From Caulobacteraceae bacterium (GTDB taxonomy: Bacteria; Pseudomonadota; Alphaproteobacteria; Caulobacterales; Caulobacteraceae): 41,382 nt of DNA. The position numbers and the translations under genes are program-made. The stretch covers positions 1-41,382 of the forward strand of contig JARLIP010000141.1 of the NCBI GenBank assembly GCA_031291685.1, in the 5' to 3' direction. Below, in pieces: positions 28,976-38,764 of the stretch (position 1 is its first letter; the number at the start of each line of letters is the position of its first letter). The notes under the pieces were generated by a model. The model was not told the DNA's origin. It saw only the letters and a program-made list of their open reading frames with translations, and did not search any database.

Positions 28976-30342
28976 TTGAGGCCGTCGGCGCCAAGCGCCG
29001 GGTGCTGCCGACCACCACCCTCTTCGTCCAGACCCTGGCCCTTGCGGTGCTCAGTCTGGTCGCGGCGATCCTGATCAACATCCTATTGATCTTCAACCTG
29101 CCGCCGCCCATGCCCGATTTCTATCGGGTCAGCGAGATCGCCCAGGTGTTCAAGACCGGCCGGGGCGCCATGTCCGGCGATCGTCCCGACCTGATGCGCA
29201 GCATCGAGGTCAAGCCGCCGAACGACGCTGACATTTCGTTCAAGGAAATGCCCTCCGTGCGCCGGGAATTGGGTGGGCTGATCGGCGTCGATCCTGACCA
29301 TATCGTCATATCCAATGACTTCCCGCGCTATCCGGACCGCCGCTCGATCCGCCTGATCCACACCCAGATGAGCCGGGATGGCCGTGTCGGGGAGGACCGG
29401 TTCCTGATCGCGCCCTTCATCGTGGCCTATCAGTTGCCGGACGGGCGATGGATGAACGTCCGTCCCAAGCCCACCCTGCGTCCCACCCCATGGCAGCAAC
29501 GCCTGATGATCTGGCTGGCCGCCAGCTTGCTAGCCCTGATCCCCCTCGCCTACCTGTTCGCCCGCCGCCTGGCCGCCCCTATCGCGTCCTTCGCCGCCGC
29601 CGCCGAGCGCCTGGGCCGCGATCCCCGCGCGCCGCCCCTGGCGATCACGGGATCCAGCGAGGTCGGCATGGCCGTGCGGGCGTTTAACGAGATGCAGGAG
29701 CGCCTGGCCCGCTATGTCGACGACCGCACCGCCATGGTTGGCGCCATCGCCCATGACCTGCGCACCCCCCTGACCCGCCTGCGGTTCCGCCTTGAGGAGG
29801 CGCCCGAGACTGTGCGCGACAAGATGGTGGCCGACATCGTCGAGATGGAGGCCATGATTTCCGGCACCCTGGCCTTCGTCCGCGACGCCAACGCCCGGAC
29901 CGAGCGCTCGCGCCTGGAGCTTTCATCCCTGCTGGAAAGCCTGGCGGACGAGCGCAGCGAGACCGGATTGGATGTGGCGGTCGATCGCGCCGACCGGGTG
30001 ATCATCGAAGGCGACAGCCTGGGTCTGCGCCGCCTGTTCAACAACCTTCTCGACAATGCGGTGAAGTTCGGGGGCTCCGCCCGGGTGCGCGTGTTCCAAG
30101 AAGACGGCGGCGCCGTGGTCGAGATCGACGACAGCGGCCCCGGCGTCCCCCCCGCGGAGTTGGAGCGAGTGTTCGACCCCTTCTATCGCTGCGAGGCGTC
30201 CCGCTCTCGGGAGACCGGGGGCATCGGCCTGGGCCTGCCTGTGGTGCGGTCCATCGCCCGGGCCCACGGTGGCGATGTGGTGCTCAACAACCGTCCCGAC
30301 GGCGGCCTGACCGCCCGCGTGAACCTGCCGCTCGCTGCTTGA
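28972..30342 (+). CDS. Sensor histidine kinase (EnvZ-like)
   Basis: HAMP region, H-box AIAHDLRTPLTRLRFRLE, N-box NLLDNAVKFG, DDSGPGVP, GIGLGLPVVRSIARAHGG; ATGA overlap with the response regulator. Confidence 0.95.
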   Translation: MIEAVGAKRRVLPTTTLFVQTLALAVLSLVAAILINILLIFNLPPPMPDFYRVSEIAQVFKTGRGAMSGDRPDLMRSIEVKPPNDADISFKEMPSVRRELGGLIGVDPDHIVISNDFPRYPDRRSIRLIHTQMSRDGRVGEDRFLIAPFIVAYQLPDGRWMNVRPKPTLRPTPWQQRLMIWLAASLLALIPLAYLFARRLAAPIASFAAAAERLGRDPRAPPLAITGSSEVGMAVRAFNEMQERLARYVDDRTAMVGAIAHDLRTPLTRLRFRLEEAPETVRDKMVADIVEMEAMISGTLAFVRDANARTERSRLELSSLLESLADERSETGLDVAVDRADRVIIEGDSLGLRRLFNNLLDNAVKFGGSARVRVFQEDGGAVVEIDDSGPGVPPAELERVFDPFYRCEASRSRETGGIGLGLPVVRSIARAHGGDVVLNNRPDGGLTARVNLPLAA

Positions 30343-30368
30343 TTTTCGCGTGGAAGGCTCAGGAAAGC

Positions 30369-30395
30369 TTGACCATTTGATGAGCCGGGTAAAAG
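30369..30395 (+). promoter_or_regulatory. Candidate housekeeping promoter for cysD
   Basis: TTGACCA (30369-30375)-N12-GGTAAAAG (30388-30395), resembling TTGACGS-N10-14-GCTANAWC. Confidence 0.35.
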
Positions 30396-30519
30396 GCGGC
30401 CATTAGCTTCTCTAACCGATCGCGAAGATAAGATGCGCTGCGATCCGGGTCGATTGGCTGTATTCCACTGACAACTCGCCGCCGGATCACCGGGGCGGGC
30501 CTGGAGTTATTGTTCGCGA

Positions 30520-31458
30520 ATGTCCACCGCTCCCGCCCCCCTGCCCAATGCTCGCCGCGGCCTTTCCGACCACCTCAAGCGGCTGGAATCGGAATCCATC
30601 GAGATCATGCGGGAGGTCGCCGCGGCCTTCGACAATCCGGTGATGCTCTATTCCATCGGCAAGGATTCCGGAGTCATGCTGCACTTGGCGGCCAAGGCCT
30701 TCTATCCGTCCAAGCCTCCATTCCCCCTGCTGCACGTGGATACGACCTGGAAGTTCGCGGACATGATCCGCCACCGGGACACCGTGGCCGAGCGCTATGG
30801 GGTCAACCTGATCGTGCACGTCAATGAGGAAGGCCTGGCCAAGGGGATCAACCCCATCTCCTCCGGCTCCTCCCTGCACACCCAGGTGATGAAGACCGAG
30901 GGCCTCAAGCAGGCCCTGGACAAGTACGGTTTCGACGCGGCCTTCGGGGGCGCGCGCCGGGACGAGGAAAAGAGCCGGGCCAAGGAGCGCATCTTCTCGT
31001 TCCGCTCCGCCGGCCACGTCTGGGACCCGCGCAACCAGCGCCCGGAGCTTTGGCGGCTCTACAACACCCGTGTGAACAAGGGCGAGACCATTCGGGTCTT
31101 CCCCCTGTCCAACTGGACCGAACTCGACATCTGGGAATACACCCGCGCCGAGGGCATTCCCGTGGTGCCCCTCTATTTCGCCGCCCCCCGTCCTGTGGTC
31201 AGCCGTGATGGCCTGTTGATCATGCGCGACGATGACCGCATGTCGCTGCTTCCCGGCGAGACCGAGGAAACTCGCTGGGTGCGCTTCCGGTCCCTCGGTT
31301 GCTATCCGCTCAGCGCCGCCGTTGAATCCCGCGCCGACACCCTGGACGACATTATCGACGAGATGCGCGCCTCGCGCAGTTCGGAACGGGAGGGCCGACT
31401 GATCGACACCGACGAATCCGCCTCCATGGAAAAGAAGAAGCGCGAGGGGTATTTCTGA
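30520..31458 (+). CDS. cysD: Sulfate adenylyltransferase subunit 2
   Basis: [83 protein letters not shown]. Confidence 0.96.
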   Translation: MSTAPAPLPNARRGLSDHLKRLESESIEIMREVAAAFDNPVMLYSIGKDSGVMLHLAAKAFYPSKPPFPLLHVDTTWKFADMIRHRDTVAERYGVNLIVHVNEEGLAKGINPISSGSSLHTQVMKTEGLKQALDKYGFDAAFGGARRDEEKSRAKERIFSFRSAGHVWDPRNQRPELWRLYNTRVNKGETIRVFPLSNWTELDIWEYTRAEGIPVVPLYFAAPRPVVSRDGLLIMRDDDRMSLLPGETEETRWVRFRSLGCYPLSAAVESRADTLDDIIDEMRASRSSEREGRLIDTDESASMEKKKREGYF

Positions 31459-33362
31459 TGGACGGCGCCCAAGCCCAACTCATAGCCCGCGCGCAAGCCG
31501 ATATCGAGGCCAGGACCGGCGCCCAGCGCGGTCTGTTGCGCTTCATCACCTGCGGATCGGTGGACGACGGCAAATCGACCCTGATCGGCCGATTGCTTTA
31601 TGATTCCAAGCTGATCCTGGACGACCATCTGGCGGCTCTGGAGCGGGACAGCCGCCGGCACGGCACAACCGGCGAGGATCTGGATCTGGCGTTGCTGGTC
31701 GATGGCCTGGAGGCCGAGCGCCAGCAGGGCATCACCATCGATGTCGCCTACCGGTTCTTCACCACAAACCGCCGCAGCTTCATCGTCGCCGACACCCCTG
31801 GGCACGAGCAATACACCCGCAACATGGCCACCGGCGCGTCCAACGCCGACCTCGCGGTGATCCTGATCGATGCGCGCAAGGGCCTGCTGACCCAGACCAA
31901 GCGCCACAGCTATATCTGCTCGCTGCTGGGTGTGCGCCACGTGGTGCTGGCGGTGAACAAGATCGATCTGGTGGGTTATGATCAGGCCGTCTTTGACCAG
32001 ATCATCAGTGACTATACGGCCTTCGCCAAGGATCTGGGCTTCGCCTCCGTGACGCCGATCCCGCTGTCGGCGCGGCATGGGGACAACGTCACCTGGCGCT
32101 CCGAACACACCCCCTGGTACGAGGGACCCACCCTGGTGGGGCATCTGGAAACCATCGATGTGGTCAGCGATGCGGCGGCCAAGCCGTTTCGTTTTCCGGT
32201 CCAGTGGGTCAACCGGCCCAATCTCGACTTCCGCGGCGTCTCTGGCACCGTGGTGTCTGGAACGATCCGTCCGGGCGATCGGGTCACGGTGGCCGAGTCC
32301 GGGCGTGAAACAACGGTCAGCCGTATCGTCACCTATGACGGCGACTTGGCCGAGGCCGTCGCCGGTGACGCGGTCACCCTGACCCTTGCCGACGAAGTCG
32401 ATATCGCCCGCGGCGATCTGCTGGCGCCGCCCACCGCCCGCCCGGTCGTGGCCGACCAGTTCGCGGCCCATGTGATCTGGATGGGAGACGAGCCGCTCCT
32501 GCCCGGCCGGCCCTATCTGATGCGCATCGGCACGCGTTATGTGCCGGTCAAAGTCACCGCGCTCAAGCACCGCATCGATGTGGACACCCTGGAGCACCTG
32601 GCGGGCCGCACCCTGGCCCTCAATGAGATCGGGGTCTGCAATCTCTCGTCCTCGTCCGCCGTGGCCTTCGACCCTTATGCCGAAAACCGCGAGACGGGCG
32701 CCTTCATCCTGATCGACCGCTACACCAACGCCACGGTCGGCGCGGGCATGATCGATTTCGGCCTGCATCGAGCGGCCAATATCCACCGTCAGGCCCTGCT
32801 GGTGAGCCGAGTCGAGCGCGAGCGGCTGAATGGACACATGCCGGCGGTGCTTTGGTTCACCGGTCTGACCGGCTCGGGCAAGTCCACCATCGCCAATCTG
32901 GTGGAGCGGGCGCTGCATGACCGGGGCGTGCGCACCTTCCTGCTGGACGGCGACAACGTCCGACATGGCCTGAATCGGGACCTGGGTTTCTCCGACGCCG
33001 AGCGGGTGGAGAACATCCGCCGTGTGGGTGAGGTGGCCAAGCTGTTCGTCGAAGCCGGGACCATCGTCCTATGCTCGTTCATCTCCCCCTTCCGGGCCGA
33101 ACGGCGGATGGTGCGCGAACTGTTCGAGGGCGGTGAATTCGTCGAGGTCTTTGTCGATACGCCCATTGAGGATTGCATCAAGCGCGATCCCAAGGGGCTC
33201 TACGCCAAGGCCCTGGACGGCCAAATCGCCAATTTTACCGGCGTCAGCTCGCCCTACGAGGCGCCAGAACACGCCGAAATTGTTTTGGAGACGAAATCGC
33301 TCTCGCCGGAAGCGGCGGCTGCGCGAATTGTCGCCGAATTGGAAGCTTCTGGCCGCATCTGA
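31458..33362 (+). CDS. cysNC: Bifunctional sulfate adenylyltransferase subunit 1 / adenylylsulfate kinase (CysN-CysC)
   Basis: GTPase motifs [43 protein letters not shown]-terminal APS kinase [33 protein letters not shown]. Confidence 0.95.
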   Translation: MDGAQAQLIARAQADIEARTGAQRGLLRFITCGSVDDGKSTLIGRLLYDSKLILDDHLAALERDSRRHGTTGEDLDLALLVDGLEAERQQGITIDVAYRFFTTNRRSFIVADTPGHEQYTRNMATGASNADLAVILIDARKGLLTQTKRHSYICSLLGVRHVVLAVNKIDLVGYDQAVFDQIISDYTAFAKDLGFASVTPIPLSARHGDNVTWRSEHTPWYEGPTLVGHLETIDVVSDAAAKPFRFPVQWVNRPNLDFRGVSGTVVSGTIRPGDRVTVAESGRETTVSRIVTYDGDLAEAVAGDAVTLTLADEVDIARGDLLAPPTARPVVADQFAAHVIWMGDEPLLPGRPYLMRIGTRYVPVKVTALKHRIDVDTLEHLAGRTLALNEIGVCNLSSSSAVAFDPYAENRETGAFILIDRYTNATVGAGMIDFGLHRAANIHRQALLVSRVERERLNGHMPAVLWFTGLTGSGKSTIANLVERALHDRGVRTFLLDGDNVRHGLNRDLGFSDAERVENIRRVGEVAKLFVEAGTIVLCSFISPFRAERRMVRELFEGGEFVEVFVDTPIEDCIKRDPKGLYAKALDGQIANFTGVSSPYEAPEHAEIVLETKSLSPEAAAARIVAELEASGRI

Positions 33363-33487
33363 CCTGGCCGCCCCGGGTGGCGCCTTTGCGCCCCCTTTGC
33401 GGTTGAACTAGGTTTGCGGACCCCTATACCGGGGGGACGTGAAGCGCCTATTGGTCGCGCGCCAAGTCAGCTGAGAGTCGCGAGTTC

Positions 33488-33883
33488 GTGCCGGATAACG
33501 TGAAAGCCGCCCTGCCCATCGCTCTTCTTGTGGAGGATGAGGCCCTGGTGGCCATCATCGCCGAGGAAAGCCTGCGGGCGATCGGCTTCGAGCCGATTCT
33601 CGCGATCAGCGCGGCAGCGGCCCGGGAGGCTGTGGCGTCCGGGCCGGCGCCGGTTATCGCCTTGGTCGATATGGGCCTGCCCGACGGCCGGGGCGATGAA
33701 CTCATTCCACATCTGCGCGCCAAATGCCCCGACCTGGGGGTGATCGTAGCCAGCGGCTATGACGAGGCCGACCTTCGGGCGACCTTCAAGGGCGATCGCT
33801 CCGTCGTCATCGTGACCAAGCCCTATACCGAACGCGACCTGGCGCGCGCTATCCAGTCCCTGGGCATCACCGTCGCCAGTTGA
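33488..33883 (+). CDS. Stand-alone response regulator receiver protein (GTG start)
   Basis: ALLVEDEALVAIIAEESL, phospho-Asp ALVDMGLPDGRG, conserved Lys VTKPYTERDL. Confidence 0.9.
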   Translation: MPDNVKAALPIALLVEDEALVAIIAEESLRAIGFEPILAISAAAAREAVASGPAPVIALVDMGLPDGRGDELIPHLRAKCPDLGVIVASGYDEADLRATFKGDRSVVIVTKPYTERDLARAIQSLGITVAS

Positions 33884-33902
33884 TCGATCTGATCGGCTCC
33901 TG

Positions 33903-34598
33903 TCAGTGCCCCACCAGCCCCGACAGGATATTGATGCCCAGGGCTAGGATCGTGGTGTTGTAGAAATAGGCGATGGCGCCGTGCGCGGTGATCAGGTTGC
34001 GCAGGGGCGCGCGTTCGACATTGGTGTCGGACACCTGGAACGTCGCTCCCATGCAGAACGACAAGTAAACGAAATCCATATAGCTTTCAGGGGGATCCCC
34101 CGCGAACTTGAAGCCGCCGTTGATTTCGCCGTCCCCATTTGAATCCCCGAAATAACGGTGGGCGTAGTGCAGCACGAACACGGTCTGCAGCATCACCCAT
34201 GAGACGATCAGGGTCAGCACGGCCAGGGCGGAAACCAGGTTCTGGACGGTCTCGCCGCCATGCTTGGATTCCATGAGGGCGAAGACGATCCCCACCAGGC
34301 TGGAAATGATCGCGCCGATCACCAGAACCAGGAGGCCCCAGGGGGTTTCATCCTCGAAGGACGCCCGGCACCGCACGTCGGCGGCGTCCGCGATCAGGAA
34401 CAGCCGCCAGGTCAGGATCAGATAGACCGCCGCGCCCGCATTCCACGCGATCAGGCTGCGCGCTGGCGCTGGCGCATCGGCCAGGGTCGAAAGGACCAAG
34501 GCGACGACACCCGTCACAGCGCCCACCCCAAGGCGCCAATGATGGGGCGGCATCCGCCGTTTGCGGGGCGTCACGCCCGATGGCGATAGGTCAGACAT
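33903..34598 (-). CDS. DUF1345 family membrane protein
   Basis: YMDFVYLSFCMGATFQVSDTNVERAPLRNLITAHGAIAYFYNTTILALGINILSGL; multiple TM helices; start at MSDLSPSG (34598). Confidence 0.85.
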   Translation of the reverse strand: MSDLSPSGVTPRKRRMPPHHWRLGVGAVTGVVALVLSTLADAPAPARSLIAWNAGAAVYLILTWRLFLIADAADVRCRASFEDETPWGLLVLVIGAIISSLVGIVFALMESKHGGETVQNLVSALAVLTLIVSWVMLQTVFVLHYAHRYFGDSNGDGEINGGFKFAGDPPESYMDFVYLSFCMGATFQVSDTNVERAPLRNLITAHGAIAYFYNTTILALGINILSGLVGH

Positions 34599-34759
34599 CA
34601 ATGCGATCCTCACTTCCGCGTGAAGCCTGTTGGACCATGACAACCCATCTTTGGTCGAGCATCAAATTAACTATCTATTTTTATTGAATATTATTGGCGC
34701 CAGTCGGACCGTTCAACGAACGGGCGCCACCTGATTCCAAATTTTTCGCCGAACAGGCG

Positions 34760-34784
34760 AGAACTCAGCCGAGCTTGATGCGTT
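34760..34784 (+). promoter_or_regulatory. Candidate EcfG/SigT-type general stress promoter
   Basis: AGAAC (34760-34764)-N16-CGTT (34781-34784) versus consensus GGAAC-N16/17-CGTT; upstream of the KGG stress protein. Confidence 0.4.
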
Positions 34785-34899
34785 TGCAGTCCAGAGGGAT
34801 CAGGACCGGCCCGGCCGCGTTTCCGATCATCGCTCGGACCGACATCGCTCCCCCGCCAAAGGCGCTTGTGTTTGCGCCCATCGCAAAAAGGAACACTTC

Positions 34900-35136
34900 A
34901 TGACCGAGTCCACCCCCGCCGCCCAAAAGCCCGCACGCCGGGGCTTCGCCGCGATGGACAAGACCCGCCAGCGCGAAATCGCCCGCAAGGGCGGCGCCAG
35001 CGTTCCCGACGAAAAACGCAGCTTCTCTCAGGATCGCGACCTCGCCGCCGCCGCGGGCCGCAAGGGCGGTGAAGCCTCCCACGGAGGCGGACGTCGCCGG
35101 GCCAACAGCGGCGAAGAACCCGCCCGTCAATCCTAG
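34900..35136 (+). CDS. KGG-motif (Con-10-like) stress-induced protein
   Basis: GFAAMDKTRQREIARKGGASVPDEKRSFSQDRDLAAAAGRKGGEASHGGGRR; SD AAGGA upstream of ATG. Confidence 0.88.
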   Translation: MTESTPAAQKPARRGFAAMDKTRQREIARKGGASVPDEKRSFSQDRDLAAAAGRKGGEASHGGGRRRANSGEEPARQS

Positions 35137-35175
35137 AGTCTTCATGGGCGGGGAGCCGGCCGAAGCGGCTCCCCC

Positions 35176-37452
35176 TCACCCATCTCGCTGGACACCTGCA
35201 CCGGCGTCCCGCAGCAGGAACAGGCCAAAGGTCGGTTCCGGGCTGATCCATTGCGCCCCAATCCGCCATCCCGCCCGACCAGCAAGCCGCTCCAGGCTTT
35301 CCGGCGTATATTTGTGCGAATTTTCCGTGTGGATCGTCTCACCCTCGGTCATGGAGATGGCCTGACCGGCGATCATGAAGGTCTGGGCGATCCGGCTGAC
35401 CAGATGCATCTCGATCCGGGAATCCGAAGGGCTCCAAACCGCGCGGTGGCCGAATAGAGCCAAGTCCAGAGTCCCGTCCAGTTCGCGATTGATCCGGCCC
35501 AGCAGATTGAGGTTGAACGCGGCGGTCACGCCCCGGGCGTCATCATAGGCCGCCACCAGCACGCCCTCGTCCTTCACCAGATCCGCGCCCAGGATGAACT
35601 GGGCGCCAGGGCCAAGCAGGGTCTTGGCCGCAATCAGGAAATCAACCGCCTCATCCTCAGTGAAGTTGCCGATGGTCGAGCCCGGAAAGAATCCGGTACG
35701 CGGGCGGCCCAGGGCGGCCTGAGGCGCCGCGATCGGCTTGGTGAAATCCCCTACGACGGGCTCCACCTCCAGCCGGGGATAGGCCGCGGCGATGGACCGG
35801 GCGGCCGGGATCACGGCGTCCGGGCTGATGTCCACCGGGATATAGGCGCCCAGCTGCGGCGCCGCGCTCAGCAGCAGGCCAGTCTTGACACTGGCCCCGC
35901 TCCCGAACTCGATCAGGGCCGCATTGTCGGAAATGTAAGCCGCCATCTGGGGGGTGGCCTCGCGCAACAGGGCGGTTTCCGTGCGGGTGGGATAATATTC
36001 CGCAAGCCCGCAGATCTCCTCGAACAGGGCGGAGCCCCGCTCGTCATAGAAATATTTGCTGGGCAGTGTCTTTTGCGGCTGTGAGAGCCCGGCCAGGACG
36101 TCCTTGAGGAACTCATCCCGTTCCTTACGATCGATGCTCACGTCCCGGGCCAGCCGCACGCCGCTGAACATCCAGCGTTGATGAGGCTGGAAGAAGTTTC
36201 GATAGGTGGCCCGCACATGGTCCGGCGGCGTGGCGCAGCAACCGCCCCGAAGGACCATCTGATTGATCATGAACTTGCCATTGTACTCGCCCACCGCGCC
36301 TGCGCCCGGGGCGAAACCCGGATAGGCCAGATAGGCGCTGGCGGTCCATTGCCACAGATCACCGAACATCTGCCGAAGACCCGGTCCACCGGGATCGGAT
36401 TGGGGCGCCAGCCGATCTGGATTCAGATAGCCGCCATCCGCCGGGTTAAGCTCGCTTGAGGCGTGTTCCCATTCAGCCTCCGTTGGCAGACGCGCGCCGC
36501 TCCACCGGGCGAAGGCGTCGGCCTCGTAGAAGCTGACATGTCTGACCGGCGCGTGAGGATCCAGCGGGATCAGCCCGGTCAAGGTCATCTCGCCCCAGCG
36601 CCCCTCCCCTTCGTCCCGCCAATAGCCAGGATGCCTCCAGCCCTGAGCCTGGACGACGGTCCAGCCGTCCGAAAGCCAGAATTCCGGGCGCTGATAGCCG
36701 CCGTCCGTGATGAAGCCCAGCCACTCGCCATTGGTCGTCAAACGATCGGCCAGATCGAACGGGCCCAGGAACACGCGATGACGGGGCTGTTCATTGTCGA
36801 AGGCGAAGCCTGGCCCCTCATGGCCGATGGCGGTGATCCCACCCGTAAAGCGTGAATAGGTCGGGGCTCCGGGATCTGTGGCCGCTGAGGTTGCGAGGCG
36901 GCGATAGGCCGGCTCCCCCGGCATCTGAGCGAACAGGTGCAACACATCCATCAGGATCAGTTCCTGGTGCTGCTCCTCATGGGCAAGGCCCAGGTCCATC
37001 AGAGCGACGAGTTCGGGATCGTCCCCAGCGTCCCCCCGCAGCACCCGGGCCATGGCCTCGTCCACATGCCGCCGATAGGCCCGCACCTCACTCAGACCCG
37101 GACGGGTGACCAGGCCGCGGGTCGGACGCGCCCGCCTGGGCCCCACGGCCTCATAGTAGGAATTGAACAGGAACCCGAACCGCTCGTCGAACGGGGCGTG
37201 GTCCGGGTCGAACCGCGCCAGGATGAAGGTCTCGAAGAACCATGTGGTGTGGGCCAGATGCCATTTGACCGGGCTGGCGTCCGGCATGGATTGAACCACC
37301 TGATCCTCCGCGGACAGGGGCGTGGTCAGGGACAGGGTGCGGGCGCGTACATGCTCAAAGCGCTCGATCAGGGCGGAACCCGGGCCGCTGTCGGCGCGTG
37401 TCCTAGGCTGATTGTCGCCGGTCGCGACGTCCAGGGGGCTCACGCCAGGCAT
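35176..37452 (-). CDS. Ergothioneine biosynthesis EgtB-like sulfoxide synthase region fused in one ORF to an EgtD-like histidine N-alpha-methyltransferase region
   Basis: N-term DinB-like (KWHLAHTTWFFETF, HEEQHQELILMDVLH), FGE-sulfatase domain (RLPTEAEWEHAS, RGGCCATPPDHVRATYRNFFQPHQRW); C-term EgtD (LPSKYFYDERGSALFEEICGLAEYYPTRTETALLRE, FFPGSTIGNF). Possible separate EgtD start: GTG at 36141. Confidence 0.88.
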   Translation of the reverse strand: MPGVSPLDVATGDNQPRTRADSGPGSALIERFEHVRARTLSLTTPLSAEDQVVQSMPDASPVKWHLAHTTWFFETFILARFDPDHAPFDERFGFLFNSYYEAVGPRRARPTRGLVTRPGLSEVRAYRRHVDEAMARVLRGDAGDDPELVALMDLGLAHEEQHQELILMDVLHLFAQMPGEPAYRRLATSAATDPGAPTYSRFTGGITAIGHEGPGFAFDNEQPRHRVFLGPFDLADRLTTNGEWLGFITDGGYQRPEFWLSDGWTVVQAQGWRHPGYWRDEGEGRWGEMTLTGLIPLDPHAPVRHVSFYEADAFARWSGARLPTEAEWEHASSELNPADGGYLNPDRLAPQSDPGGPGLRQMFGDLWQWTASAYLAYPGFAPGAGAVGEYNGKFMINQMVLRGGCCATPPDHVRATYRNFFQPHQRWMFSGVRLARDVSIDRKERDEFLKDVLAGLSQPQKTLPSKYFYDERGSALFEEICGLAEYYPTRTETALLREATPQMAAYISDNAALIEFGSGASVKTGLLLSAAPQLGAYIPVDISPDAVIPAARSIAAAYPRLEVEPVVGDFTKPIAAPQAALGRPRTGFFPGSTIGNFTEDEAVDFLIAAKTLLGPGAQFILGADLVKDEGVLVAAYDDARGVTAAFNLNLLGRINRELDGTLDLALFGHRAVWSPSDSRIEMHLVSRIAQTFMIAGQAISMTEGETIHTENSHKYTPESLERLAGRAGWRIGAQWISPEPTFGLFLLRDAGAGVQRDG

Positions 37453-37675
37453 CCGTTCACAGCGGAGGCCGATGTCAGATCCGGCATGTTCGCCCCCTCT
37501 TCAAACCGGCGCCGCGTCTCAACGCGCCGCGCCGTTGGTGTCGGTCGTTACGGCGACGGCCTGAAACCGTTGCTCTTCACGCACCCTGAAGGTGGGGCTG
37601 GAGGGGTCCGATTTCAAGAACAAAACATCAACACGCGGGCGATTGATTGGGTTCCGTATGCGCCGGACGGGCACG

Positions 37676-37702
37676 AAAAAAAGGCCGGCGTTTCCGCCGG
37701 CC
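37676..37702 (-). terminator. Intrinsic terminator downstream of tsf
   Basis: Minus-strand stem GGCCGGCG-GAAA-CGCCGGCC followed by a 7-T run (A7 on + at 37676-37682). Confidence 0.93.
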
Positions 37703-37730
37703 CTTGATCCTGTCAGCCTGAGAAGAAGGC

Positions 37731-38669
37731 TCAGCCTTGACCGCTGACCGCCGCCACTTCCGCGGCGAAGTCTTCCTGCTTCTTCTCGACGCCTTCGCCC
37801 AGGGCGAGGCGCACGAAACCCTTCACCGACACCGGAGCGCCGAGGGTCTTGCCCGCTTCGGCCACCAGTTGCTCGATGGTCTGGTCGGGGTTCATGACGA
37901 AGGCCTGCTTCAGCAACACGACTTCCTCGAAGAACTTGCGGATACGGCCTTCGACCATCTTTTCGACCACGCCCGCCGGCTTGCCGGATTCCAGGGCCTG
38001 TTCGGTGAAGATGGCGCGTTCCCGCTCCACCGCCGCCGGGTCCAGATCGTCGGTCGACAGGGACAGGGGCGCGGTGGCCGCCACGTGCATGGCGATCTTG
38101 CGGCCCAGTTCCGTCAGCTTGGCTTGATCGCCTTCGCCTTCCAGGGCCACCAGCACGCCGATGCGGCCGAGGTCCGGCGCGGTGGCGTTGTGCACATAGG
38201 CCGCGATGGCCCCGGCGCCCACTTCAAAGCGGGCGGCGCGGCGCAGCAGCATGTTTTCGCCGATGGTGGCGATCAGGTTGGTGATGGTGTCGGCCACGGT
38301 CTCGCCATCGGCGGTCTTGGCCGCGGTGATGGTGTCGACAGAGCCATCAGTGTCCAGGGCCACCTGCGCGATCTTGCGGGCTTCGCCCTGGAACAGTTCG
38401 TTGCGGGCGACGAAGTCGGTTTCGGCGTTCAGCTCGATCACCGTGCCGACCATGCCGGCGCCGACGGGGCGCAGGGCGATGGCCACCAGACCCTCGGCCG
38501 CGACGCGGTCAGCCTTCTTGGCCGCCTTGGACAGGCCCTTGGTGCGCAGCCAGTCCATGGCGACATCGACATCGCCGCCGTTCTCTTGCAAGGCGCGCTT
38601 GCAATCCATCATGCCCGCGCCCGACTTCTCGCGCAGTTCCTTCACCAGGCCGGCCGTGATCTCCGCCAT
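37731..38669 (-). CDS. tsf: Elongation factor Ts
   Basis: [62 protein letters not shown]. Confidence 0.97.
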   Translation of the reverse strand: MAEITAGLVKELREKSGAGMMDCKRALQENGGDVDVAMDWLRTKGLSKAAKKADRVAAEGLVAIALRPVGAGMVGTVIELNAETDFVARNELFQGEARKIAQVALDTDGSVDTITAAKTADGETVADTITNLIATIGENMLLRRAARFEVGAGAIAAYVHNATAPDLGRIGVLVALEGEGDQAKLTELGRKIAMHVAATAPLSLSTDDLDPAAVERERAIFTEQALESGKPAGVVEKMVEGRIRKFFEEVVLLKQAFVMNPDQTIEQLVAEAGKTLGAPVSVKGFVRLALGEGVEKKQEDFAAEVAAVSGQG

Positions 38670-38701
38670 GGAGGTTCTCCAGTTTGCAAAATAAATAGAA
38701 G

Positions 38702-38730
38702 CGACGGCTGGGCGTGTAGCCCAGCCGTCG
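38702..38730 (-). promoter_or_regulatory. Strong hairpin in the rpsB-tsf intergenic region
   Basis: Perfect 12-bp arms CGACGGCTGGGC / GCCCAGCCGTCG with a 5-nt loop; on minus followed by CTTCTATTTATTTT. Confidence 0.8.
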
Positions 38731-38764
38731 GATCGAAGAAAGATCTAGCGCCCGTGAGGGCCGA

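Noticed and set aside
31302-32966. 554-aa minus-strand ORF opposite cysD/cysNC
   Set aside because: Antisense shadow; plus strand has unambiguous CysD and CysN motifs.
33373-33400. Intrinsic terminator after cysNC (GGCGC-CTTT-GCGCC)
   Set aside because: Only a 5-bp stem and no following T-tract; too weak to call.
34667-34681. CtrA box (TTAA-N7-TTAA)
   Set aside because: Sequence is TTAA-CTATCTA-TTTT; only one half matches, and it lies in an AT-rich patch where partial matches are expected.
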